Both the position numbers and the translations under genes were made by a program. From Ligustrum vulgare (taxonomy: Eukaryota; Streptophyta; Magnoliopsida; Lamiales; Oleaceae), in NCBI GenBank assembly GCA_963555705.1, contig OY743180.1:40332129-40396128 (forward strand): a stretch of DNA of 64,000 nt, read 5' to 3'. This document shows, one piece after another, positions 22,188-34,780 of this stretch; position 1 is the stretch's first letter, and each line of letters starts with the position of its first letter. The notes below the pieces were generated by a model that was not told the origin of the DNA, made no database searches, and saw only the letters and a list, made by a program, of their open reading frames with translations.

Positions 22188-23861
22188 TGTTGCTAATTTA
22201 ACCGCACGTGTATGGATCGCACAAGTAATAAGGTGGATTTTTTGAGTCCGATCATACCCCGATGATTGAGCAAATTTTATTATAGATCACTGCCCTTAAC
22301 CGGAACTAAAGATATCAATTCAAGATTTTTGTCTAAACTAAATTATGAAACTAAAACTAATAAACGAAATTAAAAAGAAATGAAACTTAGATTTTCTTAA
22401 GTGATTTTTGAAGGTGTCGGGACATTTGACACTAGTCAATACTATTAATTCTATTCACCGAATTTTAATCATATTTATGTGCTCGGTCAAATTCAATTAT
22501 GCATATGAAATTTTTCTATGGAGTTTAAATCAACTCTTCGTAATTCAATCTACCTTTTATCTCTACAGAGGATTATAATAGTTAGGTGTATGGAATGTAA
22601 GTATTCATGTAGCAATCGTAGTAATAAAAAATTTCATATGCATAATTGAATTTGACCGAGCACATAAATATGATTAAAATTCGGTGAATAGAATTAATAG
22701 TATTGACTAGTGTCAAATGTCCCGACACCTTCAAAAATCACTTAAATCAACTCTTCGTAATTCAATCTACCTTTTATCTCTACAGAGGATTATAATAGTT
22801 AGGTGCATGGAATGTAAGTATTCATGTAGCAATCGTAGTAATAATAAAAGTATATCTCTATCTTTTATCAAATTACCAGATTTCAACGATAGGTAGTTAA
22901 ATCACCTCTCGGATTATGAAAACACCCATTATATCATGAATGAATAATCAATTCATTCACGCATTAAACAAAAAATAAAATCAGCACATGCATCATATAC
23001 GTAAAACTTGTGTTATGAAATTAGTAGTTTAAAACTAGGCTACATCGAATATCCCATCTAAGAAATTAGTTATTCATCACAAAATAATCAAAAGTGCAAG
23101 AATAATATATATAAATGTTGAGCATATCCAATTAACAAAGATAAAAAGAACTTTTACACCAATAAATTCTTTCACGCTGATAATCTTCAATCGTTGTCCC
23201 TTTGCCTTGAATTTGCTTTACAAGAACTTGAATGATAAATGTTGTATTATGTGTGGAATAGACTGTGCAGAGGTCCCTTTTTTTGTGCTTGTTATGTTGT
23301 ATATATAGGTGCCTGAGATAACCTAGGCAAACTAGGAAATAATTAAGCCAAAAATCTCGCATGGACTTGATCTTGCACTAGGCCGAAAACTTACGTGATC
23401 GTGCAGGCCGAAATGTGGTGAACAAGTATACAAGGAGTGGTCACACAGGTATATGCTTCTGGCGAGATTTTCATCTTTGAATCCATTTAAGTTGATCCCT
23501 ATCTTTTATTTGCACTTCTAGTCCTTCAACTCTTGATTGCAACAATTTGGTCCTTGAACTTTTGAATACCTTCTATTTTTCTTCCATCTTCAATTAAGCT
23601 CTCAAACTTGGATTTCTTGTACTTTGCTCATTTTGTATTTCCCTGTTGACATCATCATCATCATCATCATCCATTTTGTCTGTTTTAGCTCCAATTATTA
23701 TTCAATTGCAGCTTATTAACTTCAATTCCTTCATTCTCTCAACTTTGAGATATTTTCTACAATATAAAAAAATAATAGACAAATCAATTGCATTTATTCA
23801 AAAATGACAATACAGTATCCTAATTTAGACATATAAATAAGTGTATAAAATACACTCATCA
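22188..23861 (-). repeat. Family-A solo LTR, copy 2
   Basis: Noncoding LTR; read on the minus strand it starts TGATGAGTGTATTTTATACA and ends in CA. Flanking 5 bp sites are CTTGT (22183-22187) and CTTGC (23862-23866), a likely duplication with one change. It carries a striking rearrangement at 22397-22844. The Thr-Cys-rich frame at 23132-23362 is chance. Confidence 0.7.
22397..22844. repeat. 119 bp perfect inverted repeat plus 103 bp direct repeat
   Basis: Arm 22397-22515 is the exact reverse complement of 22627-22745. The spacer text 22525-22627 recurs in direct orientation at 22742-22844 with one mismatch (gtgTatgg / gtgCatgg). The layout is arm, spacer, inverted arm, spacer. A transcript would fold into a 119 bp perfect stem with a loop of about 111 nt. 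Confidence 0.97.
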
Positions 23862-23866
23862 CTTGC

Positions 23867-24903
23867 TAAACAGTTTACGTAACTAGTGTTGACACATAAA
23901 AATATCCAATTCAAAGGCCCAATTTGAGAATTCGAAACATTAGAGCTCATTACAATTAATAGGGCGAAGTGGAAGAATATGGACAATTGGGCGATGGAAG
24001 AGGTGTGTGGTCGATTGGATGATTGGGCGAAAGAGAATAAAATTTCCATAACTTACACCATTATTTAAGGAAGTTTATTGGAGCCACATGTGAGTAGTTA
24101 CCACAACATAAACTGTTAAGAAAGATCATAAAAAAAAAATTAATGCAAGGGAGTGGGCAATGGTTAAGCAACTTGGCGAGCAATGATAATCACAAGCAAG
24201 TTATGAAGATATGGTGGCAAATCAAAAGGTTCAAAGTAGTAGGCTTATTTATGCCAATTTCTATATATAGAGAAAGTTAGATGATTAGAAGGACCACTGA
24301 ATCAAAACTCTCAAAATAGAGATATAATTTTTAATCTTAGATTTTAGAACTATCCTAGTTTAATTTGTGTGCTTATGCCCCTTTTAGGCATCCTATTAAT
24401 TAAGCTTTCTTTATTGCAAACACCCTTTTTTAGGACTTTCTCTCAAGAGGTTTGTCCTTTACACTTTATTCTGATCCCTTTTAATAGTTAACATGAGAAA
24501 AACAACACCCATGGGAAACAATTTAGCACACCAAATGGGACGATTAGTGTAGGAATTTTTAAAAGCACCATGCCTCATAAAAATCCCGACAAGGAGCCAG
24601 TTGCACATGGATTTCTTCCTTCTATAATTGAAGAACAAGAAGATGAACAACAACGGAATGCAGAAGGATCTCAAAGTCGTTATGAACCAACGATGGATTG
24701 AGCCCTTGTACCATACGTTCTTTGCTGGGAGAAATCATTTAGGACATCATTGATAGGTAAATTTAAAAAGTATTCATACTGTAGAAAAACCTGCTCAAAA
24801 CAGAAACAGGTACTATAACAATACAGCTAAACAGTTAGGCACTTTGGACAAATTAATGAACAAACTGGTAGGTCAAATATGTTAGTGAAGTCCTATTTGG
24901 GGG
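23867..24903. other. Unassigned region between two family-A LTRs
   Basis: About 1 kb with no recognised gene. A short frame near 24571-24699 (MPHKNPDKEP...) is acidic and could be a retroelement gag remnant, but I cannot support that. Confidence 0.25.
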
Positions 24904-24908
24904 GTAAT

Positions 24909-26369
24909 TGTTCGCTACAAACACACCGCAAGTGCACGAGTCGCATACAAGTAATAGTGGACTAATTGAGTCTGGTTTATCGATCCCACAAGGATTGTCT
25001 ATTTCAACTACACTCTAGTATAATTAATTTTAACAAGAAACACACACAATAAAGGTTTGTTTTGGAAATGTTCTCGTACTAGAATTAAATTTGCAATGGT
25101 AAATAAATAACTAGAAAAATGGTGATGAATAGATGATAAAGGAGTGTTGGGATTATTGATTCCACTTGACCATTACCTAATTGAATTATCAACAAGCAAA
25201 TAGAAATGCAATTCATTAATCATGTTAGACCCGATTTTCCAAGCTTAGCCAATTACCTCTCTCGAGTGAAATCAACCCTAATTAGTGGCATTAACCTACT
25301 ATATCTCTATGTCGATTAAAAACACACCAATTGCATTAAACCTTTGTGAAAATAGCTCAATGGGTCATCTAGGGTTTTAGGTATATCTCTATCCTAAACA
25401 AGAACCTAGAGCAAATATTGTATTGATCTAGAATACACAATAATTTCTCAATAATTGCACATCCCATGAAACCTAAGCATAAATGTGGCCACAATAAATG
25501 CTAGTCAATAAATACAACAATAAATGCACAAGATAATAAAAAAAGCCTAAATTCTCAATACAAGCATTAAAATCAACTAAGTTAGGTCAAGCTTCATCAA
25601 CATCCCAACACAAAATAGTTTAGCCCATAGTGAAATAACAATAAAATTCAAGAATTAAATACATCATTTCAACTATGAAGTAAAATAAATAGAGAAATAT
25701 GAAAATTAAGCAAAAACACTTCCCTTCACCAATGATTCTTGCTTCCAAATATCACTATTCTTCCACAATAATGTTGGTATTTCTCCCTTTAATCAATATT
25801 CATCAACTAAACTATACAAACTCAAGAGAAATTAAAAGATAAAAGAGTAAAATAGAAGAGAAAAAGAGAGAGCTAGGGTTTTCTAGGGTTTTGAAGAGAA
25901 AAGAATGCCCAAGAAAATACCCAAAATCACTCAAAAATACACCCAAATCGCGTAGATCCGCGTGTTTCAGCATCTGGGCCGAATCGGGTCGCACCGGGTC
26001 GGCCCAGATTATTGCTCAAAATTTTGACCACGCGATTGCGTGGTAGAGTACCTCGCGATCGCGTGGTTGAAGTGAAAAACTCTCGGGTTGGATTTAAGCC
26101 TGAGTTCGTGAACGCGACTTCCGTGTGACCACGCGATCGCGTGGTTGCACCTTGGTCCTCTAACTTTGACTCTTTGATGGTTTTGACTCTTTTCTCCTCA
26201 ATTTCTTCAAGTATTCATCCATTTAGCTTCTTTCTTATGTTTTCTCCATGAAGTTGATTGTTAGACCTATTTAACCACAAAATATGCACAATTAAGTAGG
26301 TATTTGTCCAAATTGCTCAAAAAGTATTACTAAAAATATATGAAATATGCATGTAAAATGCACTCAACA
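24909..26369 (-). repeat. Family-A solo LTR, copy 3, perfect target-site duplication
   Basis: 1,461 bp, starting TGTTCGCTAC and ending CTCAACA on the plus strand, flanked on both sides by GTAAT (24904-24908 and 26370-26374). It has no coding sequence. Near its right end (26028-26155) it carries three copies of a palindromic word of the form CCACGCGATCGCGTGG. Confidence 0.9.
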
Positions 26370-26456
26370 GTAATAACTTCCAAACTAGGAGCTTGATAGG
26401 TAACCACTAACCAAAAGTTAATGTGAATGCTGGTTTACCAACCATGATATGAGTCA

Positions 26457-27196
26457 TGATGTGATCCAAGAAAAGAGATCAAAGGAGAAATTAGGCTACA
26501 TGCAATGTAACGACAATCTACATTAGAAAATGAGCAAGTTTTGTGTTGGGCCCGAGTTCAGATTCCAAATGAATCAAGTCATTTCAAAGGACCGAAAGTT
26601 GATGCTTCCTGAAGAGCCTCGTGATCGCGCAGGAAAAGGAGGGGGCAATTGCGCGTTGTCAAAAAAAATTAACCCGAGAGTTTTGACGTCAACCACACAA
26701 TAGAGTGGGGTTTTACCACTCGATTGCCCGGTTGAAATTGTTCCAGATTTTCACGATTTTTGTTTAATTTTTTTTTAATTTATTTAATAATTCTATTTCG
26801 AAACCCTAGTGTGGCTAGGTTAGTTTTAGACGCGTTTTTACCTTATATTATGTTTGGTTTCATTATTGAACTTAGACAACTTAGATATTGATTGAATTGA
26901 GAGTTTTTCTCTTTGAAATGTTGAGTTTTTCCCTTTTCTTGTTCTTCAAGAACACTATTGAACTTATCAAGGAAATTGAGATCCCTTGTGGCATTCGACA
27001 ACTTTGATTTTTCATTCCGCATCGTCTATTCATCGTGTCTTATTGTTGGGTCAAGGTCCTATCGTCTAGTCTATCGTTTCTTTTCCATTATCTTTTTTAT
27101 TCTTGGTTCTTGTTATTTTTGCTGAATTTAGATCTTTCCTATTGTTTGTTTTGTTATTCTGAGTTTTTGTCGCTTTTCCGAAATGGAATCGTATCG
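26457..27196 (+). repeat. 5' LTR of pol-less gypsy element (family B)
   Basis: Starts TGATGTGATCC, like the LTRs at 29754 and 61744, and is followed at once by a tRNA-Met primer site. It matches the 3' LTR at 29754-29957 over its first about 200 bp. The end just before the primer site is placed by position, since its final bases have diverged. Confidence 0.75.
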
Positions 27197-27198
27197 AA

Positions 27199-27210
27199 TG
27201 GTATCAGAGC
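27199..27210 (+). other. Primer binding site, tRNA-Met type
   Basis: TGGTATCAGAGC, the standard complement of initiator tRNA-Met used by many plant LTR elements, directly after the 5' LTR. Confidence 0.85.
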
Positions 27211-27602
27211 TCGGATCTAAATCAGTTGTTGATATTTCTTGATTTTCTTGCGTTCTTGATGTTATTCATAGTTTTCCAGTCTTTGATCCATATAGAAATC
27301 CAACAAAAATTTCAAAAGATTTTATTTTATTCAATTCTTACCCGAATTTAGTTCCATTTTTTGATGTGTTCGTAGTCGAATTTTCGATTTAAAAAAATTC
27401 CGAAAACTCATTGTTTCCCCAAATATTTCAAAAATTTCCTGAATTTCCAATTTTTTTGTTCTTATTCATGTCTTCTCTTGTCTTTCCTATACTTGAAGTT
27501 CTTGGATTGTTCCTTGGAGTACTTGAAAAGGGAATAAGAGTGATACACGAGTGAAAATTATATACTAGAGGAAAATTTTGATTTATTGTCTTGTTATTAA
27601 CC

Positions 27603-29750
27603 ATGTCTCAAAGGGGAGAATCTACATCATCATTGTTAGTAGGGGACAACAAAGGAATTGAAAGGAGGGAGTTAGCAGCATCATCAATGAATCACTACAA
27701 ACAACCTGAAGATATGAATAAGATGGGTATAAATGATGTTGGTGTAAATGTAACCATACAGAAGTAGTTTGAGAGATTGATGATTAGAATGGATAAGAAT
27801 GATGAAAATATTGTTCAAATGCGAAGGGAGCAAACTCATACAAGTCCTAGAGTTAGGAGAGGTGATGAGAGGGAGCATAGGAGGGGAAACAATCATGGGT
27901 ATGGATATAGGTTTAATGAAGAAATGTTTGATAGTGGATGGGAAAGTGTTCATTCATCAATGGCTAGTGTGGGAAGAAGGAGTGAAAGGAGTGATAGGCA
28001 TGAAAGAGGTCATAGAAGGAGGCATGGGAATAGTGATGAAGTGGATGGCAATCTAGAAGTATAAAAATGACCATACCACCTTTCCATGGGAGGAGTGACC
28101 CGGAAGCTTATTTAGATTGGGAGAAGAAATTGGAGTTGATGTTTGAGTGCCATAATTATTCAGAGGAAAATAAGGTTAGATTTGTTGTGGTGGAGTTTAC
28201 TGACTATGCAATAAATTGGTGGGATTAATTTGTAACGGGTAGGAGGAGGAATGGTGAAAGACCGATGGATACATGGGGTGAGATGAAAGCCATAATGAGG
28301 AGGTTTGTCCCAAGCCACTACCATGGGGATATTTACCAAAGGTTGCAGGGGCTTACACTAGGTTCTTATTATTTGGGGGTTGAACAGGGATATTGCTAAC
28401 GTGATTGAACTACAGCACTGTGTAGAGTTGGAAGACATAGTGCATACGACAATGAAGGTGGAAAGACAACTAAAGCGAAAGGGAGTAGCAAGACATTCAC
28501 CTGGATCATACCCTATATCACAACCAATGCGAGATAACAATGATGAACATGTCCCCGAAAGGAAGAGAGAAACCTACAACGAAAGGTAAAAATAATTTTT
28601 GATTCCCAACCTGCTAAGGATAGGAATATTAGATGTTTTAAATGTTTAGGTTCAGGACAAATTGCCTCACAATGTCCTAATAAGAAAGTAATGATTATAC
28701 TTGACAATGGGGTCATTAGTTCGAATGATGAATTTAAAGGGATGCTTAAATTAGTAGATATTGGGGCTAGTAGTAGTGATGTTGAAGGATTAACTTATGT
28801 ATTGAAGAGCTCACTTGTCAACAGGCATGTCCTAAGTTCTAGAGCTAAAGTAGATGAAGTTGATGAACAAAGAGATAACCTATTTTACACTAGGTGTTTG
28901 ATGGGTAAAAATGTTTGTGGAATGGTGATTGACGAGGGGAGTTGTACTAATATAGTTAGTACAATGTTTGCTGAAAAATTGGGATTTCCTAGGATGAAAC
29001 ATCATAATCCTTATAAATTGCAATGGTTGACCGAGTCGGGGGAAATTAAGGCGAACAAGTAGGTTAAGGTCAAGTATACCATTCGGTGTTACAAGGATGA
29101 AGTGGTTTGTGATGTGATGTGGTGCATATGCATGTTGTGCATATTTTGCTGGGAAGGCCATGGTAACATGGTAGAAGGGTGGTGTATGATGAGTTTAAAA
29201 ATCAATATCCTTTGTGAAAGGTGGGAAAAAGATCAGTCTTGCTCCTTTATCACTTGAAGAGGTCCAAGAGGTTCAATTGAAAATAAAAAGTGAGTTTGAG
29301 AGGGAAAATAAGAGAGTTGAGACCACGACCTCAGAAAAAGAAGAGGAAGTGAAAATTGAAAATGAGAGAGTTGGGGGTACGACCTCAGAAAAAGGAGAGT
29401 ATGAGTGCAAGAAGGAAAAGAAAGGAGAGTCCACCGACAAAATGAATTTTTTTTCCACAAAGGTTGATGTACAAGAATCCATACCTTGAACTTAACCATG
29501 CTAATAATTCCCTCCCCAATTTTTTTAATGCTGTTTTGCAGGTAACCAAGTCAAATTCCAAACTTAGAGTTGGGCTTGAATTTAAAAACAAGGAATAGCC
29601 CCGAAAGTGCAAGGAGCGCACAAAGCACCAACATTAATATCAAACCGGCAAAATAAAGAATAAGCATGGTCCAAAAGTCAACAAATGCAAGAGTTACAAG
29701 AGGATTGGACAAGTTCCAGATTCGAGGTTGAATCTTTTTCAAGATAGGGA
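27603..29750 (+). pseudogene. Gypsy gag-protease relic lacking RT, RNase H, integrase
   Basis: Plus-strand remains of a Ty3-gypsy polyprotein. Gag is recognisable (PPFHGRSDPEAYLDWEKKLELMF, NWWD, MRRFVPSHYHGD), then after a short gap DIANVIELQHCVELEDIVHTT. A CCHC knuckle, CFKCLGSGQIASQC, lies at about 28637-28675. The protease follows: CGMVIDEGSCTNIVS, with DEG in place of the usual DGG/DSG. A Glu/Lys-rich segment (29214-29489) comes next. The RT, RNase H and integrase expected here are absent: the sequence passes within about 250 bp to the 3' end and purine tract before the 3' LTR. Several stops are present. Confidence 0.8.
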
Positions 29751-29753
29751 GGA

Positions 29754-29957
29754 TGATGTGATCTAAGGTAAGAGATCAAAGGAGAAATCAGGCTACAGGC
29801 GATGCAACAACATTCTACATGGGAAAATGAGCAAGTTTCATGTTGGTCCCAAGTCAAGATTCAAAAAGGATCAATTCACTTCAAAGGATCGAAAGTTGAT
29901 GCAGCCGGAAGAGCAGTGTGATCGCGCAGGAAAATGAGGGGGAGATCGCGCGTTGTC
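29754..29957 (+). repeat. 3' LTR of the pol-less gypsy element, truncated
   Basis: Starts TGATGTGATCTAAGG after the purine tract 'agatagggagga'. It follows the 5' LTR for about 200 bp and is then cut by family-A copy 4 beginning at 29958. The remainder of the LTR was not found beyond that insertion. Confidence 0.8.
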
Positions 29958-30692
29958 TGATTAGTGCATTTTATATATTATCTATATATCTATATTAGAA
30001 TAAATTATTGTCATTCTTGGATAATTATTGTATAATTGCTTATAATTTGTTTACATTGTACTAATTTTCCCAAACATGGAAGAAATAAAGTGGAATAATG
30101 TAATTTGGAAGCCAATTGGACCTAAAAAGAGGAAAATGGATGTTGGTGTTGTCAACTAGGATTTCCAATGAGATCTAAGGTGAAGAAACCAAAGTCTGAG
30201 GACTTAATTGGAGCAATTGAGAGTTGAAGGACTGACTTGCAATAAAATTACAGGAACTTACTTAAATGCACTGGAAAGATGAAAACGACTGGAGGAATTG
30301 TACTGCGTGGCCACGCCAAACCTACCAGGTGGTTGTGCAAGAAATACCAAATTTATAGAACTAGTTTTAGGTCAACTGCGCGGCCACCTGACTTTGGCCT
30401 GCGTGGCCGCGCCTTTTTTCGACCCAAGTCGGTGCGCAGATTGTAACCTGATTTGTTTCCTTGTTTGACTAGGTTTTCTCATATTCTATATATACAACTT
30501 CCCATGCACGAATTAGAGGACCTTTGGACAACCTCTAAACATCATAATTCCACTTTTTTAACATCAAATTCTTGGGAGGAAATTGAAGGCAAAGACTTGG
30601 GAATCGAAGATTATCAATGGGAAGTGAATTCTTGTTGCAAGACTTCCTTTCTTTTGCTAATTTGATAAACTCAACATGCCTGGTACAAGTTT

Positions 30693-33501
30693 TGTAACAC
30701 TCCAAGTTCAAAAATCTTAAACCTAGGCGTGTTAACTTCCCTTTACTTAAATGCGGAAACAAATCATTTAAAACTTCAACATTTTCATTTTTTTCTATAA
30801 AAAATTTACAGAAATTTCGGCAGAGCCTCCTCCATAACTTGGACATAACCAACCTGTAGAGGGACGTCATACCTACATTACAAATGCAATTCTCAACTCA
30901 TTCAACATCCAACCACAATTCCAAAATTAAACTTCAACATCAATTCTCAAACTCCTCAACATAAATAAATCTAAACCATGAGCTTCATTTAACTAAATGG
31001 AGGATTGATAAACTAATGAAGAGATAAATGACTTATCAAAAACTAAATCCAACAAACAATTAAAAGAATGAACTAATAAAAATAACTAAAACATTTATGA
31101 AATTCCAATTCAAACCCTATTTAAAATGATAAATCGTGGTACTGTCTGAGTCAGCCGCCAAGTGCTCTCCTCGGATTACCTAACTTTCATCACCTGAAAT
31201 ATTGGGGAGGGATTGGGGTGAGCTCAAGCTCAGTAAGTAAAGTTTATGCATGTAATGCATGCTTATGATATTAAATGATTTAAAAATTCAATATATGTAT
31301 CCCCATTTACTTTACTTTCCAGAACTTTCAAACTTTTCAAACTTTCACTTAACATTTTCATCGTGAGCTCACTTGGTGTATCTTCTAGTCAATCGGAGAG
31401 TAGTGGGCAATTCTTATTTGGAACCAGGTTAACATTCACATTTCCACCGCAAAGCGGTTTAATATTCACTTTCCCACCGCATAGCGGTTTAACAGTTCAC
31501 CGCAAAGTGGTTGAACATTCCGTCGCAAAGCGACTTAATTCAGGTACACCGGTCCCCCGCGCCTCGTTTCCCACTCACTTCTTTCATGACCTAAAAGTAC
31601 ACCCATTCTTTCTTTAAAATTTTGGGATACATAACTTTTGACAAAAAATTGCACTTTGACAGATTCCTTTCATTAAAATATTTGACTTCCCCATTTCGAT
31701 GTCAATGCATGCTTAATGATGCAATGACATGATAACGTGCATGCTTGAACATTTCCTTAAATACACATACTTGCATATGGTAAACGAAAAGCATTAGAAT
31801 TCCGTAATTAACACGAATGTCAATTAAGCACATCATTCCACATTGAACATTCAACTATGCTGAGAGAAGGGAAAGTTTACTTACTTGACGTCCTTAGTAT
31901 TTATTAAGCACATCATTCCACATTGGATGCCTTTGACGTCAATGTGTCAAATATCCTAGTTATTCGCATTCATTAATAAATATAATTTTTAACTCGAGAC
32001 ACATTTGAAATTCCTATTAATGCTATCCAAATCCCAACAGAGATCAACACCTCTATTTGATTTACAATTCAACTCAAACGGAATTTAAGCTAAGTCAACA
32101 TACCATATTAGTAACTAACAATAAGATTTCAGTTCAAAACACATTCATTATCCTTTTTGAACTAACAATACTCCTAAACAACAATTAAAACTTCAATTTA
32201 ATCCAAATGAGGTTTAAAGTTATGTCAAACACATAACATGCCATATTTTAAATACAAAAATCCAAATTTCATTGCAAGTTAGAAAACTTTCTCACCTTTT
32301 AAATTTTAACTCAAATAAATATATCTAACTTAAACCAAAATGTACAAAATACTCAAATAACAATTCTAACCATTTTTGAAATTTTCCCCAATCAGAAATT
32401 TACAAATTTCAATCACATAATTAAGCACGAATAGTTAACTAACAAACTTAAATTCATATTTTATCAAAATTTGAAAATTCACGTACATTGACTAGTCTGA
32501 AATGTACACATACATATACACACATGTACACACATCGCCCCAAAACTGAAGTTTAACAATTTAAAATTCGAAATCGAACCAAAATGTAACATAGATTCTT
32601 ATATTCATAGTTCTTAAAATTAATAAGTAAATTTACAGATTTTCCCACATCCAAAAATTATACATATATATTTACATTACCCAATTTTTCCAATTTAACA
32701 GTAAAATTTGAAATCTTACTAAACTTAAATCTGAAATTGGCTTATAGGATCATGAAAACATACATACATACAATGTAAATACACACACAAAAACTGCGAT
32801 TTACACACACACATATATATATATATATACCGAGGTGTAAAAGAAATCTGAAATTATAAACCACTTTCGAAGTTTGGACCCGTGAATGTGTGCGAGTGTG
32901 TGTCTGCATGTGTGGGGGTGTGCGGTGTAACGGAGGCGCATAGGGTGGTCTTACCGTGGTAGTGGCTAAGGTGGTGGTCACGGCCGTGGGTGGTGGCCTT
33001 CAGTGGGGTGGCGGTGGCAGGGAGTACCGAGAGCGTGAGTTTTCGAAGGAGGGGGGAAGTGTCTGGTGAGAGAATGGCGAGATGAGAGAGAGGTTAGGTT
33101 AGGTTTTGATATATATTTTGGTAATTTGCAAAATCAATCCCCAACTCTCATGAACACGTAAATTTAAGTTCACAGCTCATAAATAAATTTAATAGTGCCA
33201 CCAAACCTTTACCAACTTCAATTTATGCAATTTAGGTCGCTTACCACATAATAACAATAGAAATCAACATGTTTAATAAATAAAACAAACAATTAGACAA
33301 AGGATTGTACAAAAAAATAATTTATAAACATTTTATTTGGCACATTGATCGTGACGGCGTCCAAGTCCTTCCACTGCAAAATAAGTCAAATATGAACAAT
33401 AATAATAATAATAATAATAATCAATTACATAATTTATAATGGTACCAATATAAATTACGTTAAATTTAAGAATGCGCGTAAAACAAAAAAGTGGTATTAC
33501 A
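30693..33501 (-). repeat. 2.8 kb gypsy (chromovirus-like) solo LTR
   Basis: 2,809 bp starting TGTAACACTCC and ending GGTATTACA, flanked by a perfect 5 bp duplication AGTTT (30688-30692, 33502-33506). Read on the minus strand it begins TGTAATACCACTTTTTTG, like Tekay/Del-type LTRs. It has no coding sequence. It contains a run of words of the form 'ccgcaaagcgg' at about 31446-31530 and AC/AT microsatellites around 32757-32830. Confidence 0.9.
31440..31535. repeat. Short palindrome cluster within the solo LTR
   Basis: Four variants of a short palindromic word (CCGCAAAGCGG, CCGCATAGCGG, CCGCAAAGTGG, TCGCAAAGCGA), each followed by a 'tt(t/g/a)aa' stretch and spaced about 25-30 bp. Confidence 0.8.
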
Positions 33502-33799
33502 AGTTTTTACTGTGTTTGTATTTCTTTATTGATGAATTGTGAATATCAAAGGTGGCATATTTGATATAGCTTAGTTTTACGCTTTTAATTCTATGATTCT
33601 AGTTTTGTACTTTTGTTACATGTGTTGAATTTATTTTGTACTTATTGCATGAATTAATTCACGACTAATTCATTGATTACATGAGTGTTTTTATAATCCG
33701 AGAGGTAAGCTAATACTTAGACCTAAAAATAAAATTCAGTAATTCAACAATGATAGAGATATATGCTTTTTGTTATTGCGATTGTTTGTATGTAATCAC

Positions 33800-34780
33800 A
33801 AGTGCACGATATCGTTAAGTATTTAAGATGATAAGAAAGGGGTAGATGGGAAGGTCGAGGTCTTCACTGCAATGCTTATGGCTATGGGATTTAGAAACCC
33901 TTCTTGCCAAACGTCATGCAAAAGTCTACCTATATCTTTTCTCCATTGTTGTTCATTATGAAAATGAGGTACGATAGATGGATGTCATGATGTTGTTTCT
34001 TGAACGTATCTTGAAGTAACCATCTACAAAGTGTAACAAGAGAGGTTCATACAAAAGGCCATTAATGTAAAGTTCACGATTTACAAGTGTCCAACTTTGT
34101 ATTCGAATAATTTATAAAGGCATGGAATATAGAATTTGATCAAACCATTATTATATATGATCTTGATCTAAATTTCGATATATCTTAAGTATACTTGTGT
34201 ATACAGAAAGAAAAGACAATTTTTGCAACTATTTATATGAATGACACTCTACTTACATGTAGGAGTATTTTCAATAAGTAGAAATTGTTACCAGCAATTA
34301 GATATGAAGGGATTTGTGAATGGCTGTCTATGATCTAAGCATCCGTATTTATCAGAGTGGGAGAAAGAGTGGGTAGAGTAGTCTCAAACTTCATGTAATA
34401 ATAAGACACTAGCTACATTTGTAATATTGAAGTACTAAAAGGGATAACTTTCTTTGTGGACTATTTACCTATCTTATGAGTTTTCTCCAAAGATTCATGG
34501 TAAGATAGAGATGGTTCCATACGCTTCGGCTATAGAAAGCCTTACTCTGCACTATATAGGCGATATCTTATGCTAAGGATATTGCTAGTGATTATTAATT
34601 TGGTCTAGAATCAAATCATTGAATAGAGAGGTAAAACATATATTCTTTTAGAAAATGGGTAATATCTACTTATCTATTCATGTTATAATCTAATAGGATA
34701 AAACTGGGAGATAAGGTGGTCATTTGGTTGAGTATAATGTAGTCTTGGATTATTTGTTATACCACCATGACTCGGGTTAA
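33800..34780. other. Unassigned, possibly the upstream part of a hAT relic
   Basis: No domain recognised and no long frame. Its position directly before the transposase remains at 34.8 kb suggests a decayed N-terminal part of the same transposon. Confidence 0.25.

Larger units (their letters stand above)
29958..33795 (+). repeat. Family-A LTR, copy 4, split by a solo LTR
   Basis: Starts TGATTAGTGCATTTTATATA. The left part is 29958-30692; the right part resumes at 33507 and continues to about 33795, where its match to copy 2 (for example 'ataatccgagagg') ends. The far end is therefore missing. The left part carries palindromic words related to TGCGTGGCCACGC at about 30307, 30375 and 30400. 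Confidence 0.7.

Noticed and set aside
29233..29499. Serine/phenylalanine/leucine-rich minus-strand proteins
   Set aside because: They are the antisense of the Glu/Lys-rich segment of the gypsy relic; the same applies to the minus-strand frames at 41224-41507.
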